Shown here: positions 22,468 to 36,059 of the stretch, one piece after another
Position numbering within the stretch: position 1 is the first letter of the stretch
Layout of the letters: each line of letters begins with the position of its first letter
DNA from: Diadophis punctatus similis
Taxonomy: Eukaryota; Chordata; Lepidosauria; Squamata; Dipsadidae
Assembly (NCBI GenBank): GCA_023053685.1
Contig: JALIGW010000016.1
Location: 5,340,001 to 5,404,000 of the forward strand
Length of the DNA: 64,000 bases
Direction of reading: 5' to 3'
Program-made: the position numbers and the translations under genes
The notes under the pieces: generated by a model
What the model saw: only the letters and a program-made list of their open reading frames with translations
What the model was told of the DNA's origin: nothing
Database searches by the model: none

Positions 22468-22625
22468 CTGGGGTTGGAAGCTAAGGATGAGCCAGCTGGT
22501 TAGTACTTGAATGGGAGACCTCCAGGGATTATCAATGCTGTAGGTTGATTTGGAAATTTAAAGAAAAAACATTCTGAAAGGAGATGGCAAACATTTTCCA
22601 TCTTGCTGACAAGAAAACAAAACAA
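22468..22625 (+). mobile_element. 5S rRNA-derived SINE
   Basis: The segment GAAGCTAAGGATGAGCC, then GGTTAGTACTTGAATGGGAG and GCTGTAGG, follows the 3' half of vertebrate 5S rRNA, including the internal promoter region. It is diverged, lacks the 5' half and continues into non-5S sequence, so it is a SINE fragment rather than a 5S gene. Confidence 0.7.
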
Positions 22626-22641
22626 AGCATCACCCTTATGT

Positions 22642-22738
22642 CAGTTTCCTCAATCTCAGCAACTTTTAAGGTGTATGGATTTCAACTCCCACAATTCCCC
22701 AGCCAGCATCTCAGATGCTGCGACTGAGAAACCTTGGC
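22642..22738. mobile_element. Palindromic hAT MITE remnant
   Basis: One arm is kept (CAGTTTCCTCAATCTCAGCAAC and TTCAACTCCCACAATTCCCC); the other is reduced to GACTGAGAAACC. Confidence 0.6.
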
Positions 22739-24178
22739 CTATATGAACATCTCCATGAAGTCACCGGGAGCAAAGCTTATACTGAAGGAAACTTGATTTC
22801 ACGTTTTTAGCGTCTATATGTATTAACAAGCAGATTAAAGATGGGTAAGTAGATCACTGATAGCTTTAGATCCAATTCCAATGCACCTAGACATGGACTG
22901 AATCTACCCTACAAGGAACCAAACATTCCAGATAATTCCAGAATGTTAGTGGTGGTATTCCCTCCCCCTGTACTTTTTCTAGGGTCCCACATATATCTTG
23001 AATTTAAGAGTACAAATTTAACCATTTGGCAGCTAGGCAGCAAATGGTATCCCTTTTTACTACTCACTTCCACACCAAGAGCTGCAATTCTACTCATTTC
23101 AGCTCCAGTGGCAATTCATGGCCAAGTGCCAACCAGATTTCCATAGGAACAGGGTTTGGTAGTTTATGTGATCCTGCCAGGTGCAGGCTATAACATGGAA
23201 GAACATAAATGATTTGGATGCAGTGGGGAGCTGCAGCACAGCAGCTTTTCCATGAGAAACAGTTTAGATATTAATTCAGCCAGGAAACTAGCCTCACATT
23301 AATTAGGTCTTAATTGGATGCTTCTTCAAGTTAAATGCATACACACATGCTTGAACACCTTGGTAGATGAGCCTTGAAAAAAAGCATTTTTTTTCCAGAG
23401 AAATCTCATGTTCCAAAGGCTACATTTTATGTTTTGCTTTGCATCTTCCAACATTTATCTCAGAACTTTATATGGTCTCCAGATTCTCCATTCTTGAGTA
23501 CTCCGTCAGCTGTTTCTTACTGGCCTGCAAAACTCCATATAAGCACTGGATGGCATCAAAGAGTTAGGGTTTGAAAAATGGGTAGCAACAAATAACAAGG
23601 AAATAAAATTCACACCATAAAATATTTATTATGAAACAAAAGATTTTTTTCACTTGTAAGAATCACTCAAATGCTCTTTTAAGAAATTTTAAAAAATTAA
23701 ACTGAACATTAACAATATTTTACTTATTTTACATGACGTATGAAACACCACATCACAAATCATTTTTATTACAACTCAAAGCATTTCCCTGTATATACAT
23801 ACATACACATTATGTTATTCCCTTTCAGGGTTAGCAAATTATGCAGAGCACAGAAAAGACCTTATAAATCAAAGAGATTAAAAGAATTACATAAAAAAAG
23901 AAAACACAACTAAAAATTATTACCAATACTATTCATTTAATGTCTCCAGGCTTTTCTATGTTTGCATACCATCCTTGCTTGCTTTTTATATTCATACATT
24001 GCTTCATACATTGCCTTTTGTTCCTTATACTTCATGTTTTTCTGAAAATCGCATCAATTCAAACCTAAGACAATTTTGTAGGTCTTAGCCTTTCTCTCAA
24101 CCAATCATTCTTACTTCATAGTTCATTATGCAATTGCATCCTCATTAATTCTCACTATCTGTACATACCACCTCAATA
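22739..24178. other. Intergenic, AT-rich, no recognised feature
   Basis: 23600-24178 is notably AT-rich with recurrent CATACATT-type motifs. No gene or named repeat is supported. Confidence 0.4.
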
Positions 24179-24186
24179 TACTACAT

Positions 24187-24319
24187 CAGGTCTTTAAACT
24201 TGGCAACTTTAAGACTTGTGGACTTCAACTCCCAGAATTCTCTAGCCAGCTATACTGGCTGGATAATTCTGGGAGTTGAAGTCCACAAGTCTTAAAGTTG
24301 CCAAGTTTGAGGACCCCTG
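24187..24319. mobile_element. Palindromic hAT-type MITE with perfect TSD
   Basis: The arms CAGGTCTTTAAACTTGGCAA and TTGCCAAGTTTGAGGACCCC pair along almost the whole element. The target duplication is TACTACAT (24179-24186 and 24320-24327). Confidence 0.92.
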
Positions 24320-24327
24320 TACTACAT

Positions 24328-26605
24328 TCATACTGGTCACTCACTTTCATATTCAATAACGTTCATTCATCACTCATACATTTTAATTTTAATTTTCTTG
24401 CTTTACCACACAGTTCTTAAGTACATCACTCCTACTATATCGCACATCCTTGAGGAAGATTTTATTTTCTGCTTAGGGTTGAATCATTTACTATGTTCCA
24501 TTTATTCTCACACATGCTATTCTTCTATTGTATATCACTATTGTGACATTCAGAAACAATGTTCAATTCCATAATTCAAGCCTTTATCGCGTATAATCTA
24601 AATCAACAAATATACAATGAACTTTCTCACATTCATACATTTCTCAATGAAAAGCATTTCTCCCAAGCAGTTGTAAATTAGTTTCTATAATACTTTTGAT
24701 TTTAACTTATTTTTTTCCAAACAAGTAAACAAAACATTCACCTGATTTTCACTTAAGTTGCAGGACATATGCAATGAATTTCAGGTTGAGAAAGTGCAGC
24801 TCTATGCACTTAGAAGGAAGCCCAACTGATGTGAAACTGGACTTGCTTCTAATTCTGTATATAAAGGATTGCAGCCCAAGACCATCAGCTTTCGTTTCAG
24901 CTAGGAAAACTTAAATCTACCTCTGAGATGATAGTGAATCTAATCCAGTTAGCTCCAAAGCACTTCATATTTTTAAGCCGAATTGATCAAAAAGGTCCTT
25001 TAAGAGCTAATTTATTAATCAAATAAAATAATGTCACTGCTAATAAGCCTCTATAAAATATACTGTAACACTAGGGTGACGAGATACTGTAAATGAGATT
25101 AGTTGGTACAGGGCAATATAGTTTTGATTTAATGCTGTTTAAACTTTTTAACTTCCATAAAGAACTATCCAATTTATCAAAAATATTTTTACATGCGTGT
25201 CTGTGGACTGTCACATTCTCATTGTAATGTTTTTATACTGTTATTGTTAATTTCTAATTATTCTTGTGGTTGCTAATTTAAACTCTTCCTCTGGACTCCA
25301 ATGTTGAAACTTGGGTAGGATTTTCCAAGCCTGTGATTATTTGGCCTGTTTTTATTCATATTAAATAGGAATTCCCCCTTCTCAGGTCCATGTTAAGTCT
25401 TGATATAGATGTGACTTCTGTATTGCATTCAAATACAAAAGGAGTTAGGAACATGTTGGATGAAGTATTGGCTACAATCCATAAATCTCACGATATTGAC
25501 ATTGCCAAATGCAGTTTTCAAGGGATGCAGGAGCCTTTGTGAGCAAACACTGAAATTCACAGATTAGTAAAACAGATAGTGGGGCTTTCATGGGTATTTT
25601 AATTGGAGCAATTTACTGTGATCTGAAAATGCCTGAGATAAATAATATTTCTGCATTGACCATGGCCGTAATCCAAAGGACTGCACAGACATATTCATGC
25701 TCCTGAGGAGAGATATGTCACAGTGGCTGACTGCTTAGTGAAAACATTTTGAAAGGCAACTTTTATGGAGTAGTGAGGACTTGCTATTAGGAAAAGGAGG
25801 TTATGAAATAAATCCCTGTTTCCTTGTTTCTGAATGAGCATGGCTGGTTTAGTTCCTTAAATCCCAGTCTATAAATCAAAACTTCAAGTCCATTGGAAAA
25901 TAAATGTTATATGGCTAGGAAAAGAAACCATATGAAGCTGCCGCATGAAGTTAGATTATTTGTCCGTTTTTATGGCTCTCCAGATTCTCCAGTAGATCTC
26001 TCAAATCAACTGCTGCAGAACTCAAGAGGAGGGGGAAGGAAGATGGATGTCAGGATATGAATATGGACTTCCTACAGTGGAATGACTACATTTTTACCAC
26101 TGAGCTAACCAATAAGTTTCTAGGACTGACACTAACAAGCATTGCACCATTTAGCCTACTACTGTGAAGTATGATTGTCGGTACAGCAATATGAAGGGTC
26201 ATTGTACCTAGGACAAAAAGGTAAAACAAGACACTCCTAAAATATTGTCTTGTCACATTACAAAATGTCTTCTATTCACTAGGCAAACACTGCTGGCTGG
26301 GAAGTACCTGAGGGGCATTTACGCAAGTTTGGTAACAGAAATATCAGTGCCTCCATCAGCATAATTCTTAGCCATTAAAATGATACACTGGAATGGAGGC
26401 ATTACCTAGAAATACCACTTCCAGGTACCTTCATACCGTTTTTTGTTACTGTATCCAGTGAAAACCAGGAATAGACACTGTCTGAAGCATAGGTTTTCCA
26501 AAATTATTAACAAATTGTTGCTTTGTACAGTTTGTTGTTACTACTCCTTTGCTTGAGGCATCATTGTAGCGGGTTTGATTTCTTGCTTTCTTCCCTTCTT
26601 AAGAG
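24328..26605 (-). other. SHISA2: SHISA2 3' UTR and downstream sequence
   Basis: Minus-strand sequence directly follows the SHISA2 stop at 26606-26608. Candidate poly(A) signals (TTTATT on +) lie at 25351-25356 and 25011-25016. No repeats are recognised between about 24700 and 26605, as expected for a constrained 3' UTR. The true 3' end cannot be fixed from sequence alone. Confidence 0.5.
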
Positions 26606-27217
<612 letters not shown>

Positions 27218-29094
27218 TTATACAATAGTGAGACATTTTCGGCTACCTTTTCTTACCTCCAGCAAGACAAAAGAAAACAAGGAATTGGTAAAGGAGTCTT
27301 CCCAACCTATTGAAGTCCAAGTATGCTGAACTATAATTCCCAAAATAGCATTCAATATACCTGGAAGGTTTGGAAAAACACTAGCTTTTTGAGTTGTTTC
27401 ACAAAATGCAATCAGAAGTGCTGGCAAAAATTGCAACAAACATGACAAACTCTTCTCTCCCTCCCCCCCATCACTTATAACAACTGAAATAAATGACACA
27501 TTATGCACTAATTTTCCTCTTACGAGCCCATCTTATGGTTAATTCCTGCTCTTCCTCTAGCTAGCTCATGGCAAGACACTTGGAGATCTTATTTCATCTT
27601 GACAACAACTCTGAAATAGGTTGATACCACTGCCTGGCTCAAAGTTAGCTCCATAATCAGCTCGAGATCTGAACCTCAGTCGTTAAATTCCACTGAACCT
27701 AACTTAGGTGGACATATCTATAATTGCACTATTCAAAGCAAAGATGAATAGTTAATAGTGATTTTTTTTTAAATGTATGTACTCATGTAGTATGATCTCT
27801 GTTAATGTCAATGTGACTTGGACATATATACAATTAAGTTAGGTTGAGCCCCACTCCTCTTGAGTCTAGAGAAATTGTACTTTGTTGTTACTAATCGGAA
27901 GGGGTTTGCCATTGTCTTCTTCCAGATTCACCCTCACACATGTGTAAATGAAATTAACCACTTCTTGCAATATGTAGTTTTTTCAGGAATAGAAGAAATA
28001 AGGTCAAACACAGTTCCTGTTGACAACATAAACACAGTATCAGAATGGGTTGCTTTGGGTTTCTTCTTTTATTGGTTTCCCAGTTTAGTGTAGTTTAAAT
28101 TCTTAGATGATTTTCCCCATTCAAATACTAAGCCTGATTCCTTTCTAGATCATGGAAGGTTGGTTAGCTAGTTGAATAATGAATAATAATGAATAATTAG
28201 CCCCAATTATAATATAATTTCTGATGAATTCATAAATGTCAGGGAAAGCAATTTAGCAAAAGTTTTTCTAAGTCAAAAGGCTAGGTTTAATTTTGGAATA
28301 TAAACCACACAGGAAGGCTTCATTCATAATATAGAAACACCCAGGTTAGACGGTTATATGAGCTGATACTATTTTTGGCCCTTTTTGTTAAAGAGTTTCA
28401 TTTTTCTAGAATTTTCTTTTTAATTAGAAAATCAATTTAAAATATTGTTAGTGAAGTGATGTATTTTTGAGACAATTTAATTGAGATGTTATAGGAAATG
28501 CTACCATCTAGAAAGTAAGAGAAATATATTTGCTCTTCCTATAATGGGAGGACAGGGGGGGAAATGAAAATTCAACATGTTATAAAACACAAAAGAGATT
28601 GTGAGTGACAGAACTAATAACTTAATATATGTCTACTTTTTCCAGTTTTGCCAATGAGTCTGAATCAATATAGCTGATGGCAAGAAAATTGAGGTTCAAA
28701 ACATCTGGAGGGCATCAAGTCACAGGTCTAGAGTATATTGCTCAGGAATTTCTGCAATTTGGAGAGAATTAGCAATTAAGATCAAGTTTTCTTCTGGGCA
28801 CAGAAGGGAATCCGTCTCCCCATATTGTTCCCTGAATGCATACCGAATCAGGCCAAAGCATTTTTTTCCTTTCAAAGGATATTTTTTTAAGCTGAAGGGT
28901 ATAGCCTCCAATGTCCCATGACTTTCAACGTAAGATATCATGCTAGCTGGATCATAAACCAGCCTAAGATGTTCAGCCAATATGATTATTAGTGGTTTTG
29001 TCCAAATGCAGAAACCTAGCTTAATTCAGAAAACAATCATTTTTAGCATTGATAGGCATGTTGTGTAAACGTAACTGGTGACTAAGAGCAGGAA

Positions 29095-29320
29095 GGAGAG
29101 CCAGTTTGGTGCAATGGTTAATGCACCAGGCTAGAAACTAGTAGATCATGAATTCTAATCCCACTTTAGCCATGAAAGCCATTATGAGTGACTTTGGGCT
29201 AGTCACTCTATCTCAGCCTCAGCAGGAAGGAGGCAATAATAAACTACTTCCAGAATCCTGCCACTAAAACTGCAGGGACTCAACACTAACTTGAAGGTAC
29301 AAAAATATATATATAGAAGC
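29095..29320 (+). mobile_element. Squamate tRNA-derived SINE
   Basis: It starts GAGAGCCAGTTTGGTGCAAT, continues GGTTAATGCACCAGGC, and has a conserved body, GTGACTTTGGGCTAGTCACT, then CTCAGCCTCAGCAGG. The B-box position is degenerate. A fragment of the same body is at 55725-55765. Confidence 0.75.
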
Positions 29321-29635
29321 AGGAAGTCCTAGTTTATGATTTAGGGATCTATTCCCTAATCTAAACAAGGAGATTTGCTAGTTTCCCCCTCACATTTTTT
29401 ACACCATTAGTTACCCTCACACTGTATCACTGTATATTCCAAATATGGCTGAAGAGAGCTGTACCCCAAATATCCGGCTGGGGAAGGCTAAGGCAATTCA
29501 TTAGTCCCCATTATTCATCTGCAATATTAGAATAAACAAACAAGATTAAAATAATGCATATGAAATGCTTTGATCACTGCAATGAGCTTGGTTAATGCTA
29601 AAGTAACTCTCATATGCAATTAAGTAAATTATCCA

Positions 29636-29760
29636 AAATCCATATTAAGAGAATACTCTTATTTGAGCAATAGAAGATCCACAACATACTGTAGTTCCAG
29701 GTTTCCGTTCGAGTTCAATAACACTTCCAACACTGTTTACTATTCTCTTAATATGGATTT
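29636..29760. repeat. 125-bp element with perfect 20-bp terminal inverted repeats
   Basis: 29636-29655 and 29741-29760 are exact reverse complements (AAATCCATATTAAGAGAATA). The 85-bp interior has no obvious structure. It could be a small MITE or a chance palindrome; no target duplication was defined. Confidence 0.6.
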
Positions 29761-30318
29761 CACTATTATGCTATTCAAACGTAGTTGGCTAGTTTATGGT
29801 TAATTGTGCCCTGTGATCATAGCCCTAATTAAGGAAGATGATTAAAATATGGAGGGTGGATAGGAATTAGAACATGTTACTGTTAATATTTGGGACATTT
29901 TTGTAGCAGATTACATTTTAATCCATGGAAACTGGGCCACATCCAGTTTCTGACATTCTTTTAGGTTGCTCTGAGAATTCACACAAAAAATTGTTGGAAA
30001 GTGGAACCAGATAATAACAGGTCCCTTAGTTTTTGAAGAGTAAAGTTTAAACTGAAACAAGAAAGCTTGTAATTATTATGTAAACTTTCATTCCAGCTAA
30101 TCTAGATATAGCCTCAGCATTACTTTTGTACTTTCTTTTTGGTATTCAACAAGACTGCTATTCTGGGTTTGTCTGGGTTTTTTTGCTTATTTGTATACTT
30201 TCAGGTAAACACTGAATGGACAGAGTCCGTAAATAAAAAGAGAAAAACCTGGAAAGAGACCCCTACACGTGCACGCACACACTCCAAAAAAGATGTTTCT
30301 ACCCGAGAGCCTCTATCC

Positions 30319-30453
30319 CAGTGTTTCCCAACCTTGGCAACTTGAAGATGTCTGGACTTCAACTCCCAGAATTCCCCAGCCAGCTTTGCTGGCTGGGGAA
30401 TTCTGGGAGTTGAAGTCCAGACATCTTCAAGTTGCCAAGGTTGGGAAACACTG
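30319..30453. mobile_element. Near-perfect palindromic hAT-type MITE with perfect TSD
   Basis: The ends CAGTGTTTCCCAACCTTGGC and GCCAAGGTTGGGAAACACTG bound a near-complete palindrome around CCAGCCAGCTTTGCTGGCTGG. The target duplication CTCTATCC is identical on both sides (30311-30318 and 30454-30461). It lies in the SHISA2 intron. Confidence 0.95.
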
Positions 30454-30641
30454 CTCTATCCCAACTTTCAGCCAACATGGTATCTTCCAACTGTGGAGGA
30501 ATAAACATTCTTAAACCAATTTGTTGATGATGAAACATTTGACTGATCAACAAACTCTTAAGTCAGACCTCCAGAACAATCAGGTCCCAAGTTTATCAAT
30601 TTTCTCCTGTGCCTAATCACATAACAGTAATAGGATGACCT

Positions 30642-30765
30642 TAACTAGGCTTACAAAATAAACTCGGTCAGGCTTAGTTAATATTTTGATGGGAAACCAT
30701 CAAGGAATGTATACCACTTCCATATGATTGCCAACCCTACAGAGTTAGGCTTAGTGTTAGTAAAA
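30642..30765 (+). mobile_element. Diverged 5S-like SINE remnant
   Basis: The segment CTCGGTCAGGCTTAGTTAAT, then ATTTTGATGGGAAACC, resembles the 5S-like SINE at 22468. Weak match. Confidence 0.4.
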
Positions 30766-31305
30766 AAATAATAATAATAATCAGGGGATGGCAACAGATC
30801 TTATACATACTAAAAGTTAGACGAATTGGGTGAAATTGTACTAACTCCCAACTAAATGACTGCAGCTTATAGGCATTTAAAACCGAGACATCATCAACTC
30901 AATTAGTTGCCACTGGTCATGTGCTTATACCTATGAAAACCTTTTCATGTCTCTTTTTATGACTGAACCTTTTTCAATTCCTGCTCTTGGCGCACAAAAT
31001 TATAGTAACATTCTCAGGTGCCTTCTGCACCTGATATTCTACATGTTGTTGAATTATCATGCATTGCTCAACCCTGAACCTTAAGTTTTGCTCCTTATAC
31101 CATCCGTCGCATGATTCTGATTTTTTTGTCATGTATATGTATACATTCAAAATAAGACAAAATAAGACTATGATGTTTCTCTGTGTCATATAATGTATAT
31201 GTGTGTGTGAGAGAGAGGGTATATGCATAATGCTTATCTTTGAGAGCTGAATGCAATTAAATTTCATTTTAATGTATGTTGATTAGTGTACATTTAAAGT
31301 AACAA

Positions 31306-31366
31306 TATTCTATTCTATTCTATTCTATTCTATTCTATTCTATTCTATTCTATTCTATTCTATTCT
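31306..31366 (-). repeat. (AATAG)n-type pentanucleotide microsatellite
   Basis: About 12 TATTC units on the + strand (AATAG class on the minus strand), with degenerate units up to about 31398. AATAG microsatellites are known to be abundant in advanced snake genomes. Confidence 0.92.
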
Positions 31367-32189
31367 AATTTCTATTCCATTCTATTATTCTATTCTAAAG
31401 CCATTTATTGCAATTCAGAAAACATCCCAAAATAGTGACTTCTCACACTGAAAAGTCTGCTGAGTGTAAGTGTTGTAGAGTGTACAGACTGTTTTCTTGG
31501 GTTATTTGGGTCACAAAAGTTTAGGAGCAATAAATAATGAGGACAGATCAAAGCAATAAATGGAGCTTTGTGTGTGAATGGATGGTGTTTTTTATGCATT
31601 GTGATGATGGTACAATAATTTTAAGTGATTTTGAGGGAAGCAGCTTTGGAAAACTTTTCCTGAAGTTTCAGAAAGTTTCACAGGTGGGATACTTATAGAT
31701 ATATATCACAAGAGGCTTATTTTGAAACGACTTTTCTAAAACTTTAAACAAAGGCAAGTACTGTATAAAAGAATTCCTGAACTTGGGGTAACTAAACAAA
31801 TATTAACATTGAATGTGTTTGGCAGAATGCTCTAAAGTTCTCTTGCTATGTGATTGAATACAAAGAAGCTAAATAAAATGCATTTCAATTTAAAGTACAT
31901 GTTTTCCATCTCATCAATGATACCCATGTGCATGCAAATAACTCAAGCACTTTGTGTTAAATGAGAACCTGTTCCTAAGTCACTTTCAAGTTCTCTACAT
32001 TTAATAACTTTGAGTCTTTCAAACAGTATCATTTGCACATTCCATTCAAGAAATTATAATTTCTGTGCCACAACAAATACATGCACATGGGATATGCATT
32101 AAGAGCCCATGTAACCTGATTAGTTAATAACGTTGTCACAAAAGGCAATCACATGACCCCGGAACAAGGTGATAAATATGAATCAGTTG

Positions 32190-32527
32190 CCAAGGGTGTG
32201 AATTTTGATCATGGGGAGGGCCTTCTCTGTAGGGGCCCCTGCTCTCTGGAACCAACTTCCCCCAGAGATCTGAATTATCCCCACCTTGCTGGCCTTCCAA
32301 AAAGCCATTAAGACATGGCTCTTCCTGCAGGTGGGTTGAGTTTGAGACGATTCTATATCTGATATCTCCCCCATGTATGTATGGTGTGTATATATATATA
32401 TATATTTCTAACTGTTTTTAAGTTGTCTTTTAATGATTTGTTTGGAGTTTTTATAAAATGTTGTACACTGCCCTGAGTCCTGAGAGAGTAGGGCGGCATA
32501 GAAAAACTGCCAAATAAATAAATAAAT
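32190..32527 (+). mobile_element. LINE 3' fragment (CR1/L2/Rex1 superfamily)
   Basis: The plus strand encodes a short reverse transcriptase C-terminus (FSVGAPALWNQLPPEI, then LAFQKAIKTWLF). A 3' UTR follows with GTACACTGCCCTGAGTCCTG, ending in (AAAT)n. A similar tail is at 57640-57690. Confidence 0.75.
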
Positions 32528-32530
32528 GCA

Positions 32531-32629
32531 AAGGTGGTAACTGTGAAAAAACGGTCACAAGTCACTTTTCAGTGCCTTTGTAACTTTGAGCGGTCATTAA
32601 AGGAACTGTTGTAAATCGAGGACTACCTG
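32531..32629. mobile_element. Truncated mariner-type element (right end)
   Basis: It ends GTAAATCGAGGACTACCTG followed by TA, the same terminus as 51009-51397. Only the last 100 bp or so are kept. Confidence 0.6.
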
Positions 32630-32679
32630 TACACACAAGCATCCAATCCAAAAGGAAAAGGGGTAACTTGAGGGAGAGT

Positions 32680-34620
<1,941 letters not shown>

Positions 34621-35020
34621 CCGGGCGATTGGCTCACTCCCCCCCCCAAAGACCGAGGAGGGGGGAGAGGAAGAGCAGGCGGTGGGAATTGCAAAACCAG
34701 CGACAGCTCGCTCAAAAGAGATGGAGGTTGGTAGCCTTCCAAGGGTTTCGGATTAAACCACGTGGAGTTGCTTTGCGTGGGGAAGCCCAAAGGTGCTTCC
34801 CCCCCCCCCAAAGAGGCAACTGGACTTTCAAGAGCTGGTTGACTGAGAATCTCCATAGATATTTGCATGGGGAAAAGAAGGGTCGTGGTCGGCCTCTTGC
34901 TCTGGCTACACTCCCAAGTTCCAACAGCTTGGTAGATTTGGAAGGGGAGATTGCAGATTGCTATGCTACCTTCTTGCTTCCCGATAGCCTGTGGGCTTCA
35001 CTGGGTAGAAAACTCGGCCC
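34621..35020. other. SHISA2 upstream flank, no recognised feature
   Basis: GC content falls gradually here. Poly-C and poly-G runs are present (about 34640 and 34800). No gene is recognised. Confidence 0.4.
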
Positions 35021-35146
35021 GTGATGAGGAAAAAGTGGGCGCTCATTCATTCTTTCTGCTGCTATCAAGGGGGGGGGCTTACTCAAGCTGATTTTGGCAA
35101 CTGATGCTGACCAGGAGTGGGCAACTATGGCCCCTTTACAACCAGT
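35021..35146. repeat. Direct repeat copy A (126 bp)
   Basis: It is identical to 35936-36059 except for a G-run of 9 instead of 7. It covers unique sequence plus the first 35 bp of the MITE at 35112. Confidence 0.95.
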
Positions 35147-35228
35147 GGACTTCAACTCTCATGTTGGCTCAGGAATACTGGGAGTTGAAGTCCACAGGTT
35201 GCAAAGGGGTCGTAATTGCCCATCCCTG
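35112..35228. mobile_element. Palindromic hAT-type MITE
   Basis: The arms run from CAGGAGTGGGCAACTATGGC to GTAATTGCCCATCCCTG with the core GGACTTCAACTCTCA. It belongs to the GGGCAAC subfamily. No convincing target duplication. Confidence 0.8.
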
Positions 35229-35252
35229 TGTTGGACTATAACTCCTGTTACC

Positions 35253-35407
35253 CAGCTGCTGTGGCCTAGAGGTAGAGCTCTTGCCTCACAACCAGGAGGT
35301 TGTGAGTTCGATCCTAGGTAGAGGCAGATGTAAGGGTCTCCTGCTTGGGCAGGGGGTTGGACTAGATGACCTGCTGCAAGGTCCCTTCCGACTCTGTTAA
35401 TCTGTTA
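35253..35407 (+). mobile_element. tRNA-derived SINE with intact Pol III boxes and CR1 tail
   Basis: The head carries an A box TGGCCTAGAGG (35262-35272) and a B box GTTCGATCC (35306-35314), both fitting the Pol III consensus. It runs into a CR1 3' end (GGGGGTTGGACTAGATGACC, then TTAATCTGTTAA), which implies mobilisation by CR1 machinery. The antisense copy is at 8406-8536. Confidence 0.88.
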
Positions 35408-35584
35408 ACCTCTGCCAGTCAAGCCAATAATGGAGGTTGTAATCTCTCAAATCTAGAGGGCACCTTGAATAAGGCTGGTTTACAAACAGCTGCAGTCTTC
35501 ATCTTCCTCCTTGGGCTTGTCTCGCCTAAGTAGGGATTTCACACAGTATCACAGTGAAGCTTTGGTCCAGTAGTAGGGAGTCAA

Positions 35585-35830
35585 GGAGCCGAGGTGGCGC
35601 AGTGGTTAAATGCAGCTACTGCAGGCTACTCCAGCTGACTACTAGTTCAGCAGTTCAGCTGTTCAAATCTCACCAGGCTCAAGGTTGACTCAGCCTTCCA
35701 TCCTTCTGAGGTCGGTAAAATGAGAACCCAGATTGTTGGGGGCAATATGCTGAACCCTGTAAACCGCTTAGAGAGGGCTGTAAAGCACTATGAAGCGGTA
35801 TATAAGTCTAAGTGCTATTGCTATTGCTAT
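35585..35830 (+). mobile_element. tRNA-derived SINE with GCTATTG tail
   Basis: It begins GGAGCCGAGGTGGCGCAGTG, with the B-box-like GTTCAAATC. The body has CAAGGTTGACTCAGCCTTCC and GATTGTTGGGGGCAATATGC, and the 3' end is TATAAGTCTAAGTGC(TATTGC)n. Full length. Other copies are at 49452-49694, 53165-53407 and 57850-58321. Confidence 0.92.
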
Positions 35831-35935
35831 CAACCCAGCAAACCAAGACCCTGCTCTCCAGTGTCATCCAGAAGAACAGGTGAGAGAAGAGGCCAAGGAC
35901 GCTCCTTGTGAAAGGAACATGAGTCCAGAGTGCCA

Positions 35936-36059
35936 GTGATGAGGAAAAAGTGGGCGCTCATTCATTCTTTCTGCTGCTATCAAGGGGGGGCTTACTCAAG
36001 CTGATTTTGGCAACTGATGCTGACCAGGAGTGGGCAACTATGGCCCCTTTACAACCAGT
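35936..36059. repeat. Direct repeat copy B (124 bp)
   Basis: It matches 35021-35146 base for base apart from two fewer Gs in the G-run. It stops inside the MITE left arm at ACCAGT, after which sequence unrelated to copy A follows. Confidence 0.95.

Noticed and set aside
22468..22560. Possible 5S rRNA gene
   Set aside because: Only the 3' half resembles 5S, with many substitutions and no terminator in the right place; a 5S-derived SINE fits better.
35253..35330. Possible tRNA gene
   Set aside because: The A and B boxes are present, but the acceptor stem does not close and the sequence runs into a CR1 tail, so it is a SINE head.
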